64,000 nucleotides of DNA from Pseudomonas frederiksbergensis (GCF_000802155.2 NZ_JQGJ02000012.1:93627-157626); one strand, 5' to 3'. Shown: positions 17,440 through 26,926, counted from the first letter of the stretch. A program made the numbers and translations. Notes: a model not told the origin generated them from the letters alone.

Positions 17440-18828
17440 ATGGCAATCAAGGTTTTGCTGGTGGAGGACGATCGCGCCCTGCGCGAGGCGCTCGCCGATA
17501 CGCTGCTGTTGGCCGGGCATGATTATGCCGCCGTCGGTTCGGCAGAGGAGGCGTTGCAGGCTGTCGCTTGTGAACCGTTCAGCCTGGTCGTCAGCGACGT
17601 CAACATGCCGGGCATGGACGGTCATCAATTACTCGGTCTGTTGCGCGCCCGTCAGCCGCAATTGCCGGTCCTGTTGATGACTGCCCACGGTGCGGTCGAG
17701 CGTGCGGTGGATGCCATGCGCCAAGGTGCGGCGGACTATCTGGTCAAGCCGTTCGAGCCCAAGGCGCTGCTGGACCTGGTCGCACGTCATGCCTTGGGCA
17801 GTCTGGCCGCCGAAGGCGAAGGCCCGGTGGCCATCGAGCCGGCCAGTGCGCAATTATTGGAACTGGCTGCGCGGGTGGCGCGCAGTGATTCAACCGTGTT
17901 GATTTCCGGCGAGTCCGGTACGGGCAAGGAAGTGTTGGCCCGGTATATCCACCAGCAATCCCGTCGCGCCAGTGAACCGTTCATTGCCATCAACTGCGCG
18001 GCGATTCCCGACAACATGCTCGAGGCAACGTTGTTCGGGCATGAGAAGGGCTCGTTCACCGGCGCCATCGCGGCCCAGGCCGGCAAGTTTGAACAGGCTG
18101 ACGGCGGCACTATCTTGCTGGACGAGATTTCCGAAATGCCGCTGGGCCTGCAGGCCAAGCTGTTGCGTGTATTGCAGGAACGTGAAGTGGAGCGGGTCGG
18201 CGCACGCAAGCCCATCAGCCTGGATATCCGCGTGGTGGCGACAACCAACCGCGACCTGGCGGGTGAAGTGGCGGCGGGCCGTTTCCGAGAAGACCTGTAT
18301 TACCGGCTGTCGGTTTTTCCGTTGGCCTGGCGTCCGTTGCGTGAACGCACCGCCGATATCCTGCCGCTGGCCGAGCGCCTGCTGGCCAAGCACGTCAATA
18401 AAATGAAGCATGCGACGGCACGGCTGTCCGCAGAAGCCCAGGCTTGCCTGATCGCTTATCCGTGGCCCGGCAACGTTCGGGAGTTGGATAACGCCATTCA
18501 GCGCGCGCTCATTCTGCAACAGGGCGGCTTGATCCAGCCCGAGGATTTTTGCCTGGCGGGTCCGGTGGCATGTGCGCCTTTGCCAACCTTGCCGGCCGCG
18601 CCGGCGTCAATTTCTATGCTGGATACGCCCGGTGAAACCGCTGGCGCCTTGGAAGACGATCTGCGTCGCCGTGAATTCCAAATGATCATCGACACCCTGC
18701 GCGCCGAGCGTGGTCGACGCAAGGAAGCAGCCGAGCGCCTCGGCATCAGCCCACGTACCCTACGTTACAAATTGGCGCAGATGCGTGATGCAGGAATGGA
18801 CGTCGAGGCTTATCTCTTCGCTAGTTGA
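17440..18828 (+). CDS. fleR: Flagellar response regulator FleR (sigma-54 activator)
   Basis: 462 residues. Receiver domain with acidic pair at 10-11, phosphoacceptor Asp53 (VVSDVNMPGMD), Thr81 and Lys103. The AAA+ domain starts near 135, with Walker A GESGTGKE near 157 and sigma-54 loop GSFTGA at 204-209 (Ser in place of the usual Ala). A C-terminal Fis-type HTH follows (RKEAAERLGISPRTLRYKL). FleR, activated by FleS, drives class III sigma-54 genes. The start ATG 17440 has AAGG just upstream, overlapping the fleS stop, and gives the standard receiver N-terminus MAIKVLLVEDD; longer upstream reading into fleS is not credible. Confidence 0.97.
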   Translation: MAIKVLLVEDDRALREALADTLLLAGHDYAAVGSAEEALQAVACEPFSLVVSDVNMPGMDGHQLLGLLRARQPQLPVLLMTAHGAVERAVDAMRQGAADYLVKPFEPKALLDLVARHALGSLAAEGEGPVAIEPASAQLLELAARVARSDSTVLISGESGTGKEVLARYIHQQSRRASEPFIAINCAAIPDNMLEATLFGHEKGSFTGAIAAQAGKFEQADGGTILLDEISEMPLGLQAKLLRVLQEREVERVGARKPISLDIRVVATTNRDLAGEVAAGRFREDLYYRLSVFPLAWRPLRERTADILPLAERLLAKHVNKMKHATARLSAEAQACLIAYPWPGNVRELDNAIQRALILQQGGLIQPEDFCLAGPVACAPLPTLPAAPASISMLDTPGETAGALEDDLRRREFQMIIDTLRAERGRRKEAAERLGISPRTLRYKLAQMRDAGMDVEAYLFAS

Positions 18829-18948
18829 ACCCCCCGTCGCAAGGGCGCTGGCCCGCTCATGAGTGCGAAACGCCCATGCCTGAAAACCGTTGAACCGTGT
18901 AGCGCCGGATGCGCTCGCGCGCGCATTTGTTTCTGACGGCCATGGAGC

Positions 18949-18964
18949 TGGCACCCTTGTTGCT
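18949..18964 (+). promoter_or_regulatory. Sigma-54 promoter of the fliEFGHIJ operon
   Basis: TGGCACCCTTGTTGCT is a perfect match to TGGCAC-N5-TTGC (GG at 18950-18951, GC at 18962-18963). It lies 62 bases before fliE, as expected for this FleQ/RpoN class II operon. Confidence 0.92.
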
Positions 18965-19025
18965 AACACCTATGTACCCGCTGAGTAAGTGTCAAAAAAA
19001 CGCGGGCCGCCAGAGAGAATAGACC

Positions 19026-19352
19026 ATGAGCCAAGGTATTGAATTTAATCGATTGATGTTGGACATGCGGGCCATGCAAATGGACGCCATGGCCCAGCCT
19101 AAATCGGTAGCTGTCCCTCAGGTGGGCGGCAGCAGCTTTTCCGACATGCTCGGTCAGGCCGTCAATAAAGTGAACGATACCCAGCAGGCTTCGAACCAGT
19201 TGGCCAGTGCTTTCGAGATTGGCAAAAGTGGCGTAGACCTGACGGACGTAATGATCTCCTCGCAGAAAGCCAGTGTCTCGTTTCAGGCATTGACCCAGGT
19301 ACGCAACAAACTGGTCCAAGCCTACCAAGACATCATGCAGATGCCGGTTTAA
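19026..19352 (+). CDS. fliE: Flagellar hook-basal body protein FliE
   Basis: 108 residues, small helical FliE family protein: a Met-rich N-terminus (LMLDMRAMQMDAMA) followed by the conserved region FSDMLGQAVNKVNDTQQASNQLASAF and a C-terminal stretch VSFQALTQVRNKLVQAYQDIMQMPV. FliE links the MS ring to the proximal rod and is the first exported substrate. First gene of the operon, behind a perfect sigma-54 promoter; 15 bases separate it from fliF. Confidence 0.97.
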   Translation: MSQGIEFNRLMLDMRAMQMDAMAQPKSVAVPQVGGSSFSDMLGQAVNKVNDTQQASNQLASAFEIGKSGVDLTDVMISSQKASVSFQALTQVRNKLVQAYQDIMQMPV

Positions 19353-19367
19353 GGAAATTATTGAGTC

Positions 19368-21152
19368 ATGGCAGAAGCAGCCGTTGATAACGTTCCAGCC
19401 AAGGCCACTCCGGTAGACGGCAAACCACCGTTGTTCGGTCTGTCTTTCCTGGAAAACCTCTCCGAGATGACCATGCTGCGTCAGGTGGGCCTGTTGGTCG
19501 GCCTGGCTGCCAGCGTGGCGATTGGTTTCGCCGTCGTGTTGTGGTCCCAGCAGCCAGACTACCGTCCGTTGTACGGCAGCCTGGAAGGCATGGATGCCAA
19601 GCAAGTCATGGAGACCCTGGCTTCTGCCGACATTCCCTACACCGTTGAACCCAACTCTGGCGCCTTGCTGGTCAAGGCCGACGATGTGGCACGCGCGCGC
19701 CTCAAGCTCGCTGCCGCCGGCGTGACGCCGACCGATGGCAATATCGGTTTCGAGATCCTCGACAAGGACCAGGGCCTGGGCACCAGCCAATTCATGGAAG
19801 CGACTCGTTATCGTCGCGGCCTTGAAGGCGAACTGGCGCGTACCATCTCCAGCCTCAACAACGTCAAGGCCGCCCGTGTGCATCTGGCGATTCCGAAAAG
19901 CTCGGTGTTCGTGCGCGATGAGCGCAAGCCGAGTGCTTCGGTACTGGTTGAACTGTATTCCGGCCGCTCCCTGGAGCCAGGCCAAGTCGTTGCCATTATC
20001 AACCTGGTGGCGACCAGCGTTCCCGAATTGAGCAAGTCGCAAATCACCGTGGTCGACCAGAAGGGCAACCTGCTGTCCGACCAGGCGGAAAATTCCGAGC
20101 TGACCATGGCCGGCAAGCAATACGACTACAGCCGCCGCATGGAAGGCATGTTCACCCAGCGCGTGCACAACATCCTGCAACCTATCCTGGGCAACGGCCG
20201 CTACAAGGCCGAAGTCTCGGCAGATGTGGATTTCAGCGCGGTCGAATCGACTTCCGAGCAGTTCAATCCGGATCAGCCAGCATTGCGCAGCGAGCAGTCG
20301 GTGAACGAACAGCGTACCGCCAGCAATGGTCCGCAAGGCGTGCCGGGTGCCCTGAGCAACCAGCCGCCATCGCCGGCCAGCGCACCGCAAACCACCGGTG
20401 GCGCCACCGCCGCCGCGGGCATGGTGCAGCCCGGCCAGCCGCTGATCGATGCCAACGGCCAGCAGATCATGGACCCGGCCACCGGCCAGCCGATGCTGGC
20501 ACCGTACCCGGCCGACAAGCGTCAACAATCCACCAAGAACTTCGAGCTCGACCGTTCCATCAGCCACACCAAACAGCAGCAGGGCCGTTTGAATCGCCTG
20601 TCGGTCGCCGTGGTCGTGGACGATCAGGTCAAGGTCAACCCGGCCAACGGCGAAACCAGCCGTGCGCCGTGGAGCGCCGACGAATTGGCGCGCTTCACTC
20701 GCCTGGTTCAGGACGCCGTCGGTTTCGACGCCAGTCGTGGCGACAGTGTCAGCGTGATCAACGTGCCGTTCTCCCTGGAGCGCGGCGAAGAAATCGCCGA
20801 CATTCCGTTTTATTCGCAACCCTGGTTCTGGGATGTGGTCAAGCAAGTATTGGGTGTGCTGTTTATCCTGATCCTGGTGTTCGGTGTGTTGCGTCCGGTA
20901 CTCAACAACATCACCGGTGGCGGCAAGAACAAGCAGTTGGCAGGCTTGGGCGATGTGGAGCTGGGAGGCATGGGTGGCCTGGATGGCGAATTGGCCAACG
21001 ATCGCGTCAGCCTCGGCGGGCCGCAGAGCATCCTGCTGCCAAGCCCGAGCGAAGGCTATGACGCTCAGTTGAACGCCATCAAGAGTCTGGTGGCAGAAGA
21101 TCCGGGTCGTGTGGCCCAGGTCGTGAAAGAGTGGATTAACGCAGATGAGTGA
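19368..21152 (+). CDS. fliF: Flagellar MS-ring protein FliF
   Basis: 594 residues. First membrane segment near 45-65 (VGLLVGLAASVAIGFAVVLW); a YscJ/FliF ring-building domain (about 70-270; GNIGFEILDKDQGLGTSQF); a Pro/Gly/Ala-rich periplasmic insert near 310-385; and a second membrane segment (DVVKQVLGVLFILILVFGVL, about 485-505). The cytoplasmic C-tail ends in IKSLVAEDPGRVAQVVKEWI, the FliG-binding helix. FliF assembles the base on which the switch and export apparatus are built. The stop overlaps the fliG start by 8 bases. Confidence 0.98.
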   Translation: MAEAAVDNVPAKATPVDGKPPLFGLSFLENLSEMTMLRQVGLLVGLAASVAIGFAVVLWSQQPDYRPLYGSLEGMDAKQVMETLASADIPYTVEPNSGALLVKADDVARARLKLAAAGVTPTDGNIGFEILDKDQGLGTSQFMEATRYRRGLEGELARTISSLNNVKAARVHLAIPKSSVFVRDERKPSASVLVELYSGRSLEPGQVVAIINLVATSVPELSKSQITVVDQKGNLLSDQAENSELTMAGKQYDYSRRMEGMFTQRVHNILQPILGNGRYKAEVSADVDFSAVESTSEQFNPDQPALRSEQSVNEQRTASNGPQGVPGALSNQPPSPASAPQTTGGATAAAGMVQPGQPLIDANGQQIMDPATGQPMLAPYPADKRQQSTKNFELDRSISHTKQQQGRLNRLSVAVVVDDQVKVNPANGETSRAPWSADELARFTRLVQDAVGFDASRGDSVSVINVPFSLERGEEIADIPFYSQPWFWDVVKQVLGVLFILILVFGVLRPVLNNITGGGKNKQLAGLGDVELGGMGGLDGELANDRVSLGGPQSILLPSPSEGYDAQLNAIKSLVAEDPGRVAQVVKEWINADE

Positions 21153-22164
21153 TAATCGAGCCGCTGTTGCCAAATTGTCCCGGGTCGACAAAGCCGCGAT
21201 CTTGCTGCTGTCCCTGGGTTCGACCGACGCTGCCCAGGTGCTGCGTCACATGGGGCCCAAGGAGGTCCAGCGCGTCGGCGTGGCCATGGCGCAGATGGGT
21301 AACGTGCACCGCGAGCAGGTCGAGCAGGTCATGAGCGAGTTCGTCGACATCGTCGGCGACCAGACCAGCCTGGGCGTCGGCTCCGACGATTATGTGCGCA
21401 AGATGCTCACCCAGGCGCTGGGCGAGGACAAGGCCAACGGTTTGATCGACCGGATCCTGCTGGGTGGCAACACCAGTGGCCTGGACAGCCTCAAGTGGAT
21501 GGAGCCGCGCGCGGTGGCAGACGTGATCCGTTACGAGCACCCCCAGATCCAGGCGATCGTGGTGGCGTACCTCGACCCGGACCAGGCCGGCGAAGTGCTG
21601 GGCAACTTCGACCATAAGGTTCGCCTCGATATCATCCTGCGCGTGTCGTCGTTGAACACCGTGCAGCCGGCGGCCCTGAAAGAATTGAACCAGATCCTCG
21701 AGAAGCAGTTCTCGGGCAACTCCAATGCTTCGCGCACCACCTTGGGCGGTATCAAGCGCGCGGCGGACATCATGAACTTCCTCGACAGTTCGATCGAAGG
21801 TCAATTGATGGACTCGATCCGCGAAGTCGACGAAGACCTGTCCGGTCAGATCGAAGACCTCATGTTCGTGTTCAACAACCTGGCCGATGTCGACGATCGT
21901 GGCATCCAGGCACTGTTGCGCGAAGTGTCCTCCGATGTCCTGGTCCTGGCCCTCAAGGGTTCGGACGAAGGCGTCAAGGAGAAAATCTTCAAGAACATGT
22001 CCAAACGGGCGGCCGAACTGTTGCGCGACGACCTCGAGGCCAAGGGCCCGGTGCGCGTCAGCGACGTGGAAACCGCACAGAAGGAAATCCTCACCATCGC
22101 CCGCCGTATGGCCGAAGCCGGAGAAATCGTGCTCGGTGGCAAGGGCGGCGAAGAGATGATCTAA
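21145..22164 (+). CDS. fliG: Flagellar motor switch protein FliG
   Basis: 339 residues with the three FliG domains. FliGN (1-about 105; LSRVDKAAILLLSLGS) binds FliF; FliGM follows with the EHPQ motif (RYEHPQIQAIV); FliGC (about 200-335) carries the charged torque ridge (LMDSIREVDEDLSGQIEDLMFVF) and the tail GEIVLGGKGGEEMI. It is part of the C-ring and interacts directly with the MotAB and MotCD stators. It overlaps fliF by 8 bases, so translation is coupled. Confidence 0.98.
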   Translation: MSDNRAAVAKLSRVDKAAILLLSLGSTDAAQVLRHMGPKEVQRVGVAMAQMGNVHREQVEQVMSEFVDIVGDQTSLGVGSDDYVRKMLTQALGEDKANGLIDRILLGGNTSGLDSLKWMEPRAVADVIRYEHPQIQAIVVAYLDPDQAGEVLGNFDHKVRLDIILRVSSLNTVQPAALKELNQILEKQFSGNSNASRTTLGGIKRAADIMNFLDSSIEGQLMDSIREVDEDLSGQIEDLMFVFNNLADVDDRGIQALLREVSSDVLVLALKGSDEGVKEKIFKNMSKRAAELLRDDLEAKGPVRVSDVETAQKEILTIARRMAEAGEIVLGGKGGEEMI

Positions 22165-22171
22165 GGTCGTT

Positions 22172-23002
22172 ATGTCTGCCAAGAGTGATGATGCACCCAG
22201 CGACCTGATCCGCGCCCGGGACGTCGGAGGTTTCGACGTCTGGTCGCTGCCCAGTTTCGACCCCTTTGTGCCCGAGCCTGAGCCGGAACCGGTGGAAGAA
22301 CTGCCGGAGATGGAGGAAGTGCCGCTGGAGGAAGTCCAGCCACTGACCCTGGAGGAAGTCGAAAGCATTCGCCAGGAGGCCTACAACGAAGGCTTCGCCA
22401 TTGGCGAAAAAGAAGGCTTCCACAGCACCACGATCAAGGTCCGCCAAGAAGCCGACGTGGCGCTCACGGCGAAGCTGCGCGCATTGGAATCGCTGATGCT
22501 CAACCTGTTCGAGCCCATTGCCGAGCAGGACACCCAGATCGAGAAATCACTGGTCGGGCTGGTGCAGCACATCACCCGCCAGGTGATCCAGCGCGAGCTG
22601 GCCATTGATTCAAGCCAGATCGAACACGTCATGCGCGAAGCCCTCAAGCTCCTGCCGCTGGGCGTGGGCAACGTGCGGTTGTACATCAACCCGCAGGACT
22701 TCGAGCTGGTCAAGGCCTTGCGCGAGCGCCACGAGGAAACCTGGCGCATCGTCGAGGACGAATCCCTGCTGCCGGGCGGTTGCCGCGTAGAAACCGAGCA
22801 CAGTCGCATCGACGCGACCATCGAGACACGCATCAGCCAGATCATGGCAAAACTTTTTGACCAACTGCATGAACAGGCCCTGCATCCGGCCCCGGCCGAC
22901 CTGAGCCTGGATTTGCCGGACGAACCCAAGGCCGCCGCTATCGTCGATCCGGAGAGTGCCGAGCCGCTTATTCCTGTTACGGACGACCGCGATGCGCCTT
23001 GA
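22172..23002 (+). CDS. fliH: Flagellar export ATPase regulator FliH
   Basis: 276 residues. A Glu/Pro-rich N-terminal third (PEPEPEPVEELPEMEEVPLEE) is followed by a coiled coil, then the conserved FliH/HrpE C-terminal domain (ITRQVIQRELAIDSSQIEHVMREALKLLPLG ... VRLYINPQDFELV). FliH binds FliI as a 2:1 complex, restrains its ATPase and tethers it to FliN at the C-ring. The first codon has only a weak ribosome site (GGTCG), but the gene lies 7 bases after fliG, so reinitiation is plausible. Confidence 0.95.
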   Translation: MSAKSDDAPSDLIRARDVGGFDVWSLPSFDPFVPEPEPEPVEELPEMEEVPLEEVQPLTLEEVESIRQEAYNEGFAIGEKEGFHSTTIKVRQEADVALTAKLRALESLMLNLFEPIAEQDTQIEKSLVGLVQHITRQVIQRELAIDSSQIEHVMREALKLLPLGVGNVRLYINPQDFELVKALRERHEETWRIVEDESLLPGGCRVETEHSRIDATIETRISQIMAKLFDQLHEQALHPAPADLSLDLPDEPKAAAIVDPESAEPLIPVTDDRDAP

Positions 23003-24350
23003 ACGAACCAGCTTCGGCAAGCGCCTGGGCAGTTACGCCGAGGCCACCGAACTGGCCGGCCAGCCGATCCTGGAAGGTCGCCTGTTGCGCATGGTCGGCC
23101 TGACCCTTGAAGCGGAAGGCTTGCGTGCCGCCATGGGTAGCCGTTGCCTGGTGATCAACGATGACAGCTATCACCCGGTGCAGGTCGAAGCCGAGGTCAT
23201 GGGTTTCTCCGGCAGTAAAGTATTCCTGATGCCGGTGGGCAGTGTCGCCGGCATCGCCCCGGGTGCCCGAGTCGTGCCGCTGGCCGACACTGGCCGCCTG
23301 CCCATGGGCATGAGCATGCTTGGCCGCGTTCTGGACGGCGCCGGACGGGCCCTGGATGGCAAGGGCGGTATGAAGGCCGAGGATTGGGTGCCGATGGACG
23401 GCCCGACCATCAACCCGCTCAAGCGTGACCCCATCAGCGTACCGCTGGACGTGGGCATTCGTTGCATCAACGGTTTGTTGACGGTCGGGCGTGGCCAGCG
23501 CCTGGGCCTGTTTGCCGGTACCGGGGTGGGCAAGAGTGTGCTGCTGGGCATGATGACTCGCTTTACCGAAGCCGACATCATCGTGGTCGGGCTGATCGGC
23601 GAGCGGGGTCGCGAGGTGAAGGAGTTCATCGAGCACATCCTCGGCGAAGAAGGGCTCAAGCGTTCCGTCGTCGTGGCTTCGCCGGCGGATGACGCGCCAT
23701 TGATGCGCCTGCGTGCCGCCATGTACTGCACGCGCATCGCTGAATATTTCCGCGACAAGGGCAAGAACGTCCTGTTGCTGATGGATTCGCTGACCCGTTT
23801 CGCCCAGGCCCAGCGGGAAATCGCCCTCGCCATTGGCGAGCCGCCGGCCACCAAGGGTTATCCACCTTCCGTCTTTGCCAAGCTGCCAAAGCTGGTGGAG
23901 CGTGCCGGTAACGCGGAGAAGGGCGGCGGTTCCATCACCGCGTTCTACACCGTGCTGTCCGAGGGGGACGACCAGCAAGACCCCATCGCCGACTCGGCCC
24001 GTGGCGTGCTCGACGGCCATATCGTTTTGTCCCGGCGCCTGGCGGAGGAGGGGCATTACCCGGCCATCGACATCGAAGCGTCGATCAGCCGGGTCATGCC
24101 ATCGGTCATCAGTGCCGAGCACATGAAGCGTGCACAACAGTTCAAACAGTACTGGTCCCGTTACCAGCAAAGCCGCGACCTCATCAGCGTCGGTGCCTAT
24201 GTGCCCGGTGGTGATCGTGAGACCGACACGGCCATCAGCCTCTATCCGTCCATGGCGGTGTATCTGCGCCAGGCGCTGAACGACAGCATTGGCATGGGCG
24301 CCAGCGAAGCGCACCTGCAAACCATTTTCGCCCCAGTCTCCGGCACGTAA
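22992..24350 (+). CDS. fliI: Flagellum-specific ATPase FliI
   Basis: 452 residues, F1-beta-like ATPase of the type III export apparatus. P-loop LFAGTGVGKSVLL near 174-186; Walker B VLLLMDSLTRFAQAQREIALAIGEPP; signature PSVFAKLPKLVERAGN. FliI with FliH delivers and unfolds export substrates. ATG 22992 (MRLERTSFGKRLGSY) overlaps the end of fliH by 11 bases and gives the family N-terminus; a longer reading from 22956 would run through fliH and is unlikely. Confidence 0.97.
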   Translation: MRLERTSFGKRLGSYAEATELAGQPILEGRLLRMVGLTLEAEGLRAAMGSRCLVINDDSYHPVQVEAEVMGFSGSKVFLMPVGSVAGIAPGARVVPLADTGRLPMGMSMLGRVLDGAGRALDGKGGMKAEDWVPMDGPTINPLKRDPISVPLDVGIRCINGLLTVGRGQRLGLFAGTGVGKSVLLGMMTRFTEADIIVVGLIGERGREVKEFIEHILGEEGLKRSVVVASPADDAPLMRLRAAMYCTRIAEYFRDKGKNVLLLMDSLTRFAQAQREIALAIGEPPATKGYPPSVFAKLPKLVERAGNAEKGGGSITAFYTVLSEGDDQQDPIADSARGVLDGHIVLSRRLAEEGHYPAIDIEASISRVMPSVISAEHMKRAQQFKQYWSRYQQSRDLISVGAYVPGGDRETDTAISLYPSMAVYLRQALNDSIGMGASEAHLQTIFAPVSGT

Positions 24351-24356
24351 CCGATC

Positions 24357-24806
24357 ATGGCCACGAGTCGTGCGGCGCGCCTGGCGCCAGTGGTGGACAT
24401 GGCGGAAAAGGCCGAGAAGACCGCCGTCCAGCGGTTGGCGTATTTCCAGGGGCAAGTGGCGGTTGCCGAAAGCAAGTTGGCGGACCTTGAGAATTTCCGG
24501 CTCGAATACCAGGAGCAGTGGATCGCCCGTGGCAGCCACGGGGTTTCCGGCCAGTGGCTGTTGGGTTACCAAGGGTTCCTGGCGCAGTTGGGCACCGCCA
24601 TCGACCAACAGCGTCAAAGCCTGGTCTGGCATCAGAACAATCTGGAAAAAGCTCGCCAGAGTTGGCAGGAAGCGTTCGCCCGCGTCGAAGGGTTGCGCAA
24701 GCTTGTACAGCGTTACATCGACGAGGCGCGGCAATTGGAGGATAAGCGCGAGCAGAAACTGCTGGATGAATTGTCCCAGCGCCTGCCGCGCCAGGATCCG
24801 TATTGA
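24357..24806 (+). CDS. fliJ: Flagellar export chaperone FliJ
   Basis: 149 residues, almost wholly a coiled coil (two long heptad-rich helices, e.g. AEKAEKTAVQRLAYFQGQVAVAESKL and QQRQSLVWHQNNLEKARQSW, each given here only as a marker of its start). FliJ is the gamma-subunit-like stalk of the FliI hexamer, couples it to FlhA and escorts chaperones. It is placed 6 bases after fliI as the last gene of fliEFGHIJ. No T-rich hairpin follows, so some transcripts may run on into the hsbA gene. Confidence 0.94.
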   Translation: MATSRAARLAPVVDMAEKAEKTAVQRLAYFQGQVAVAESKLADLENFRLEYQEQWIARGSHGVSGQWLLGYQGFLAQLGTAIDQQRQSLVWHQNNLEKARQSWQEAFARVEGLRKLVQRYIDEARQLEDKREQKLLDELSQRLPRQDPY

Positions 24807-24908
24807 TAGAGGCGGTAGAGTTTTGTCGGGTTGGCGATTTCAAACCTTGCTCAGACCTCTACCAGGTGCTAAACCTTGTACACGTATGTCCACGACAAGG
24901 AAGTGAAT

Positions 24909-25214
24909 ATGTCTGTCGTTACCGAAGTGTCTCCTGATGGGCAAAAACTGACGATCTCGATCAAGGGTCGCTTCGATTTTGGCCGTCACCAGGAGTTTCG
25001 TGAGTCTTATGAAAAGCTCAATATGAAACCCGAGTCGATCGTGGTGGATTTGAAAGAAGCCACGTACCTCGACAGCTCCGCCTTGGGCATGCTCCTGCTG
25101 TTGCGTGATCATGCCGGCGGCGATGAATCGGATATCCGCGTCGTCAACAGCAGCAGCGACGTCAAGAAGATCCTTGCGATTTCGAATTTCGACAAGCTGT
25201 TCGATATCAGTTGA
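24909..25214 (+). CDS. hsbA: Anti-sigma factor antagonist HsbA (STAS domain)
   Basis: 101 residues, one STAS domain with the phosphorylatable serine in the classic motif YLDSSALGMLLLLRDHA. It matches the role of P. aeruginosa HsbA, which switches partners: dephosphorylated it binds the anti-sigma factor FlgM (freeing FliA); phosphorylated it binds the diguanylate cyclase HsbD. ATG 24909 is chosen because AAGGAAG at 24897-24903 precedes it by 5 bases. The next gene starts 5 bases after its stop, and its position before a kinase/phosphatase and an Hpt protein gives the complete signalling module. Confidence 0.92.
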   Translation: MSVVTEVSPDGQKLTISIKGRFDFGRHQEFRESYEKLNMKPESIVVDLKEATYLDSSALGMLLLLRDHAGGDESDIRVVNSSSDVKKILAISNFDKLFDIS

Positions 25215-25219
25215 TCGCC

Positions 25220-26926
25220 ATGCAATCGTCACCGGAGCCGCTGACGATCCTGATTGCCGAAGACAGTGCCGCTGACCGACTGCTGTTGTCGACCATTGTC
25301 CGTCGACAGGGGCACCAGGTGCTCACGGCGGCCAATGGCGCCGAGGCGGTCGAGGTCTATTCGCAACAACGTCCGCACCTCGTGCTGATGGACGCGATGA
25401 TGCCCGTCATGGATGGCTTCGAAGCGGCCCAGAAGATCAAGCAATTGGCCGGGGACCAACTGGTCCCGATCATTTTTCTCACCTCGTTGACCGAAAGCGA
25501 AGGGCTGGCCCGTTGCCTGGAGGCCGGGGGCGATGATTTCCTGGCCAAACCCTATAACCAAGTCATCCTGGCTGCGAAAATCAAAGCGATGGACCGCTTG
25601 CGTCGGTTACAGGCGACGGTGGTCGAGCAGCGAGACCAGATCGCCCGGCACCACGACTACCTGCTCAACGAACAGCGCGTCGCCAAGGCCGTGTTCGACA
25701 AGATCGCCCACTCTGGTTGCCTGAGCGCGCCAAATATCCGTTACCTGCAGTCGCCCTATGCCTTGTTCAATGGCGACTTGCTGCTGGCTGCGTTCAACCC
25801 GGCCGGCGACATGCATATCCTGCTCGGCGATTTCACCGGGCACGGCTTGCCGGCGGCGGTCGGGGCGATGCCGCTGGCTGAGGTGTTCTACGGGATGACG
25901 GCCAAGGGCTACGGCCTGGCGCAAATCCTGCGGGAGATGAACGCCAAGCTCAAGCGCATCCTGCCGGTGGACATGTTCTGTTGTGCGACGCTGCTGAGCA
26001 TGAGTTTCCAGCGCTGCACCGTGGAAGTCTGGAATGGCGGCATGCCCGACGGCTATCTGCACGACAGCCTAAGCGGTGTACGTACGCCGCTGCCGGCGCG
26101 GCATTTGCCGCTGGGTGTGCTGACGCCCCAGTTGTTCGACGATCGCACCGAAGTCCATCCGCTATCGGTGGGCGATCGGGTGTTCCTGCTGTCCGACGGA
26201 GTGATCGAGACCAGCGATCGCGACGACCAGCCGTTTGGCGTGGAGCGGTTGCAGCAGGTGTTCTCGGCCAACCGCGAACCTGACCGTCTCTTCGAGGATA
26301 TTCAGCAGGCCCTGCGGGATTTTCGCGGTGAGGCGCGTGACGACTTCAGCATGGTCGAGGTGCGATTGGTCGCGCCGACGCAACTCAACCCGCCACCGCC
26401 GGTCTATTCCGATAGCGGCCAGTCCAGCCCACTGGATTGGTCGGTGAGCTTCGAGTTTCGCGCACAGACGCTCAAGCGCTTCAATCCGATGCCGTACCTG
26501 CTGCAATTATTGCTGGAGGTCCATGGGCTGAGGGCGCAAAGCGGTGCGTTGTACAATGTGTTGTCGGAGCTTTATTCCAACGCCCTGGAACACGGGGTGC
26601 TGGGGCTCGATTCAAGCCTGAAGCGTGATGCGACGGGTTTTGCTCGTTATTACCAAGAGCGCAATGCGCGCCTGGACGAGCTGGGTGACGGTCACGTTCG
26701 GGTGCATCTGCACGTCACGCCTCAGGGCGATGGTGGCCGGTTGGTCATCGAAGTCGAAGACAGCGGCAAAGGTTTTGATGTCGCCAAGGTGCTGGCACGG
26801 CCGCTGGACCGGGACCGATTGTCAGGGCGCGGCGTAAGTCTGGTGCGCCAACTCTGCCATCAGGCCTCCTGGTCAGACGATGGTCGCAATGCGCGCGTGG
26901 AGTTTTTCTGGGAGGCTCTGTCATAA
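25220..26926 (+). CDS. hsbR: Response regulator with PP2C phosphatase and anti-sigma kinase domains HsbR
   Basis: 568 residues in three parts. Receiver domain: acidic residues near 14, Asp58 in VLMDAMMPVMDG, Thr88, Lys110. SpoIIE-type PP2C phosphatase, about 165-385: LLLAAFNPAGDMHILLGDFTGHG and RDDFSMVEV. C-terminal HATPase (about 420-568): NVLSELYSNALEHG and VEDSGKGFDV. HsbR phosphorylates or dephosphorylates HsbA according to its own phosphorylation by HptB, and so links the Gac/Rsm and RetS-LadS network to swarming and biofilm. ATG 25220 lacks a good ribosome site; TTG 25211, overlapping the hsbA stop, is the alternative. Confidence 0.92.
   Translation: MQSSPEPLTILIAEDSAADRLLLSTIVRRQGHQVLTAANGAEAVEVYSQQRPHLVLMDAMMPVMDGFEAAQKIKQLAGDQLVPIIFLTSLTESEGLARCLEAGGDDFLAKPYNQVILAAKIKAMDRLRRLQATVVEQRDQIARHHDYLLNEQRVAKAVFDKIAHSGCLSAPNIRYLQSPYALFNGDLLLAAFNPAGDMHILLGDFTGHGLPAAVGAMPLAEVFYGMTAKGYGLAQILREMNAKLKRILPVDMFCCATLLSMSFQRCTVEVWNGGMPDGYLHDSLSGVRTPLPARHLPLGVLTPQLFDDRTEVHPLSVGDRVFLLSDGVIETSDRDDQPFGVERLQQVFSANREPDRLFEDIQQALRDFRGEARDDFSMVEVRLVAPTQLNPPPPVYSDSGQSSPLDWSVSFEFRAQTLKRFNPMPYLLQLLLEVHGLRAQSGALYNVLSELYSNALEHGVLGLDSSLKRDATGFARYYQERNARLDELGDGHVRVHLHVTPQGDGGRLVIEVEDSGKGFDVAKVLARPLDRDRLSGRGVSLVRQLCHQASWSDDGRNARVEFFWEALS

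Noticed and set aside
18963..21191. 742-residue open frame on the minus strand across fliE-fliF
   Set aside because: It lies wholly antisense to well-conserved flagellar genes; high third-position GC keeps such frames open. The translation is His/Gln/Gly-rich without recognisable domains.
22977..24734. 585-residue minus-strand frame across fliI and fliJ
   Set aside because: Antisense shadow of fliI, no ribosome site or family features.
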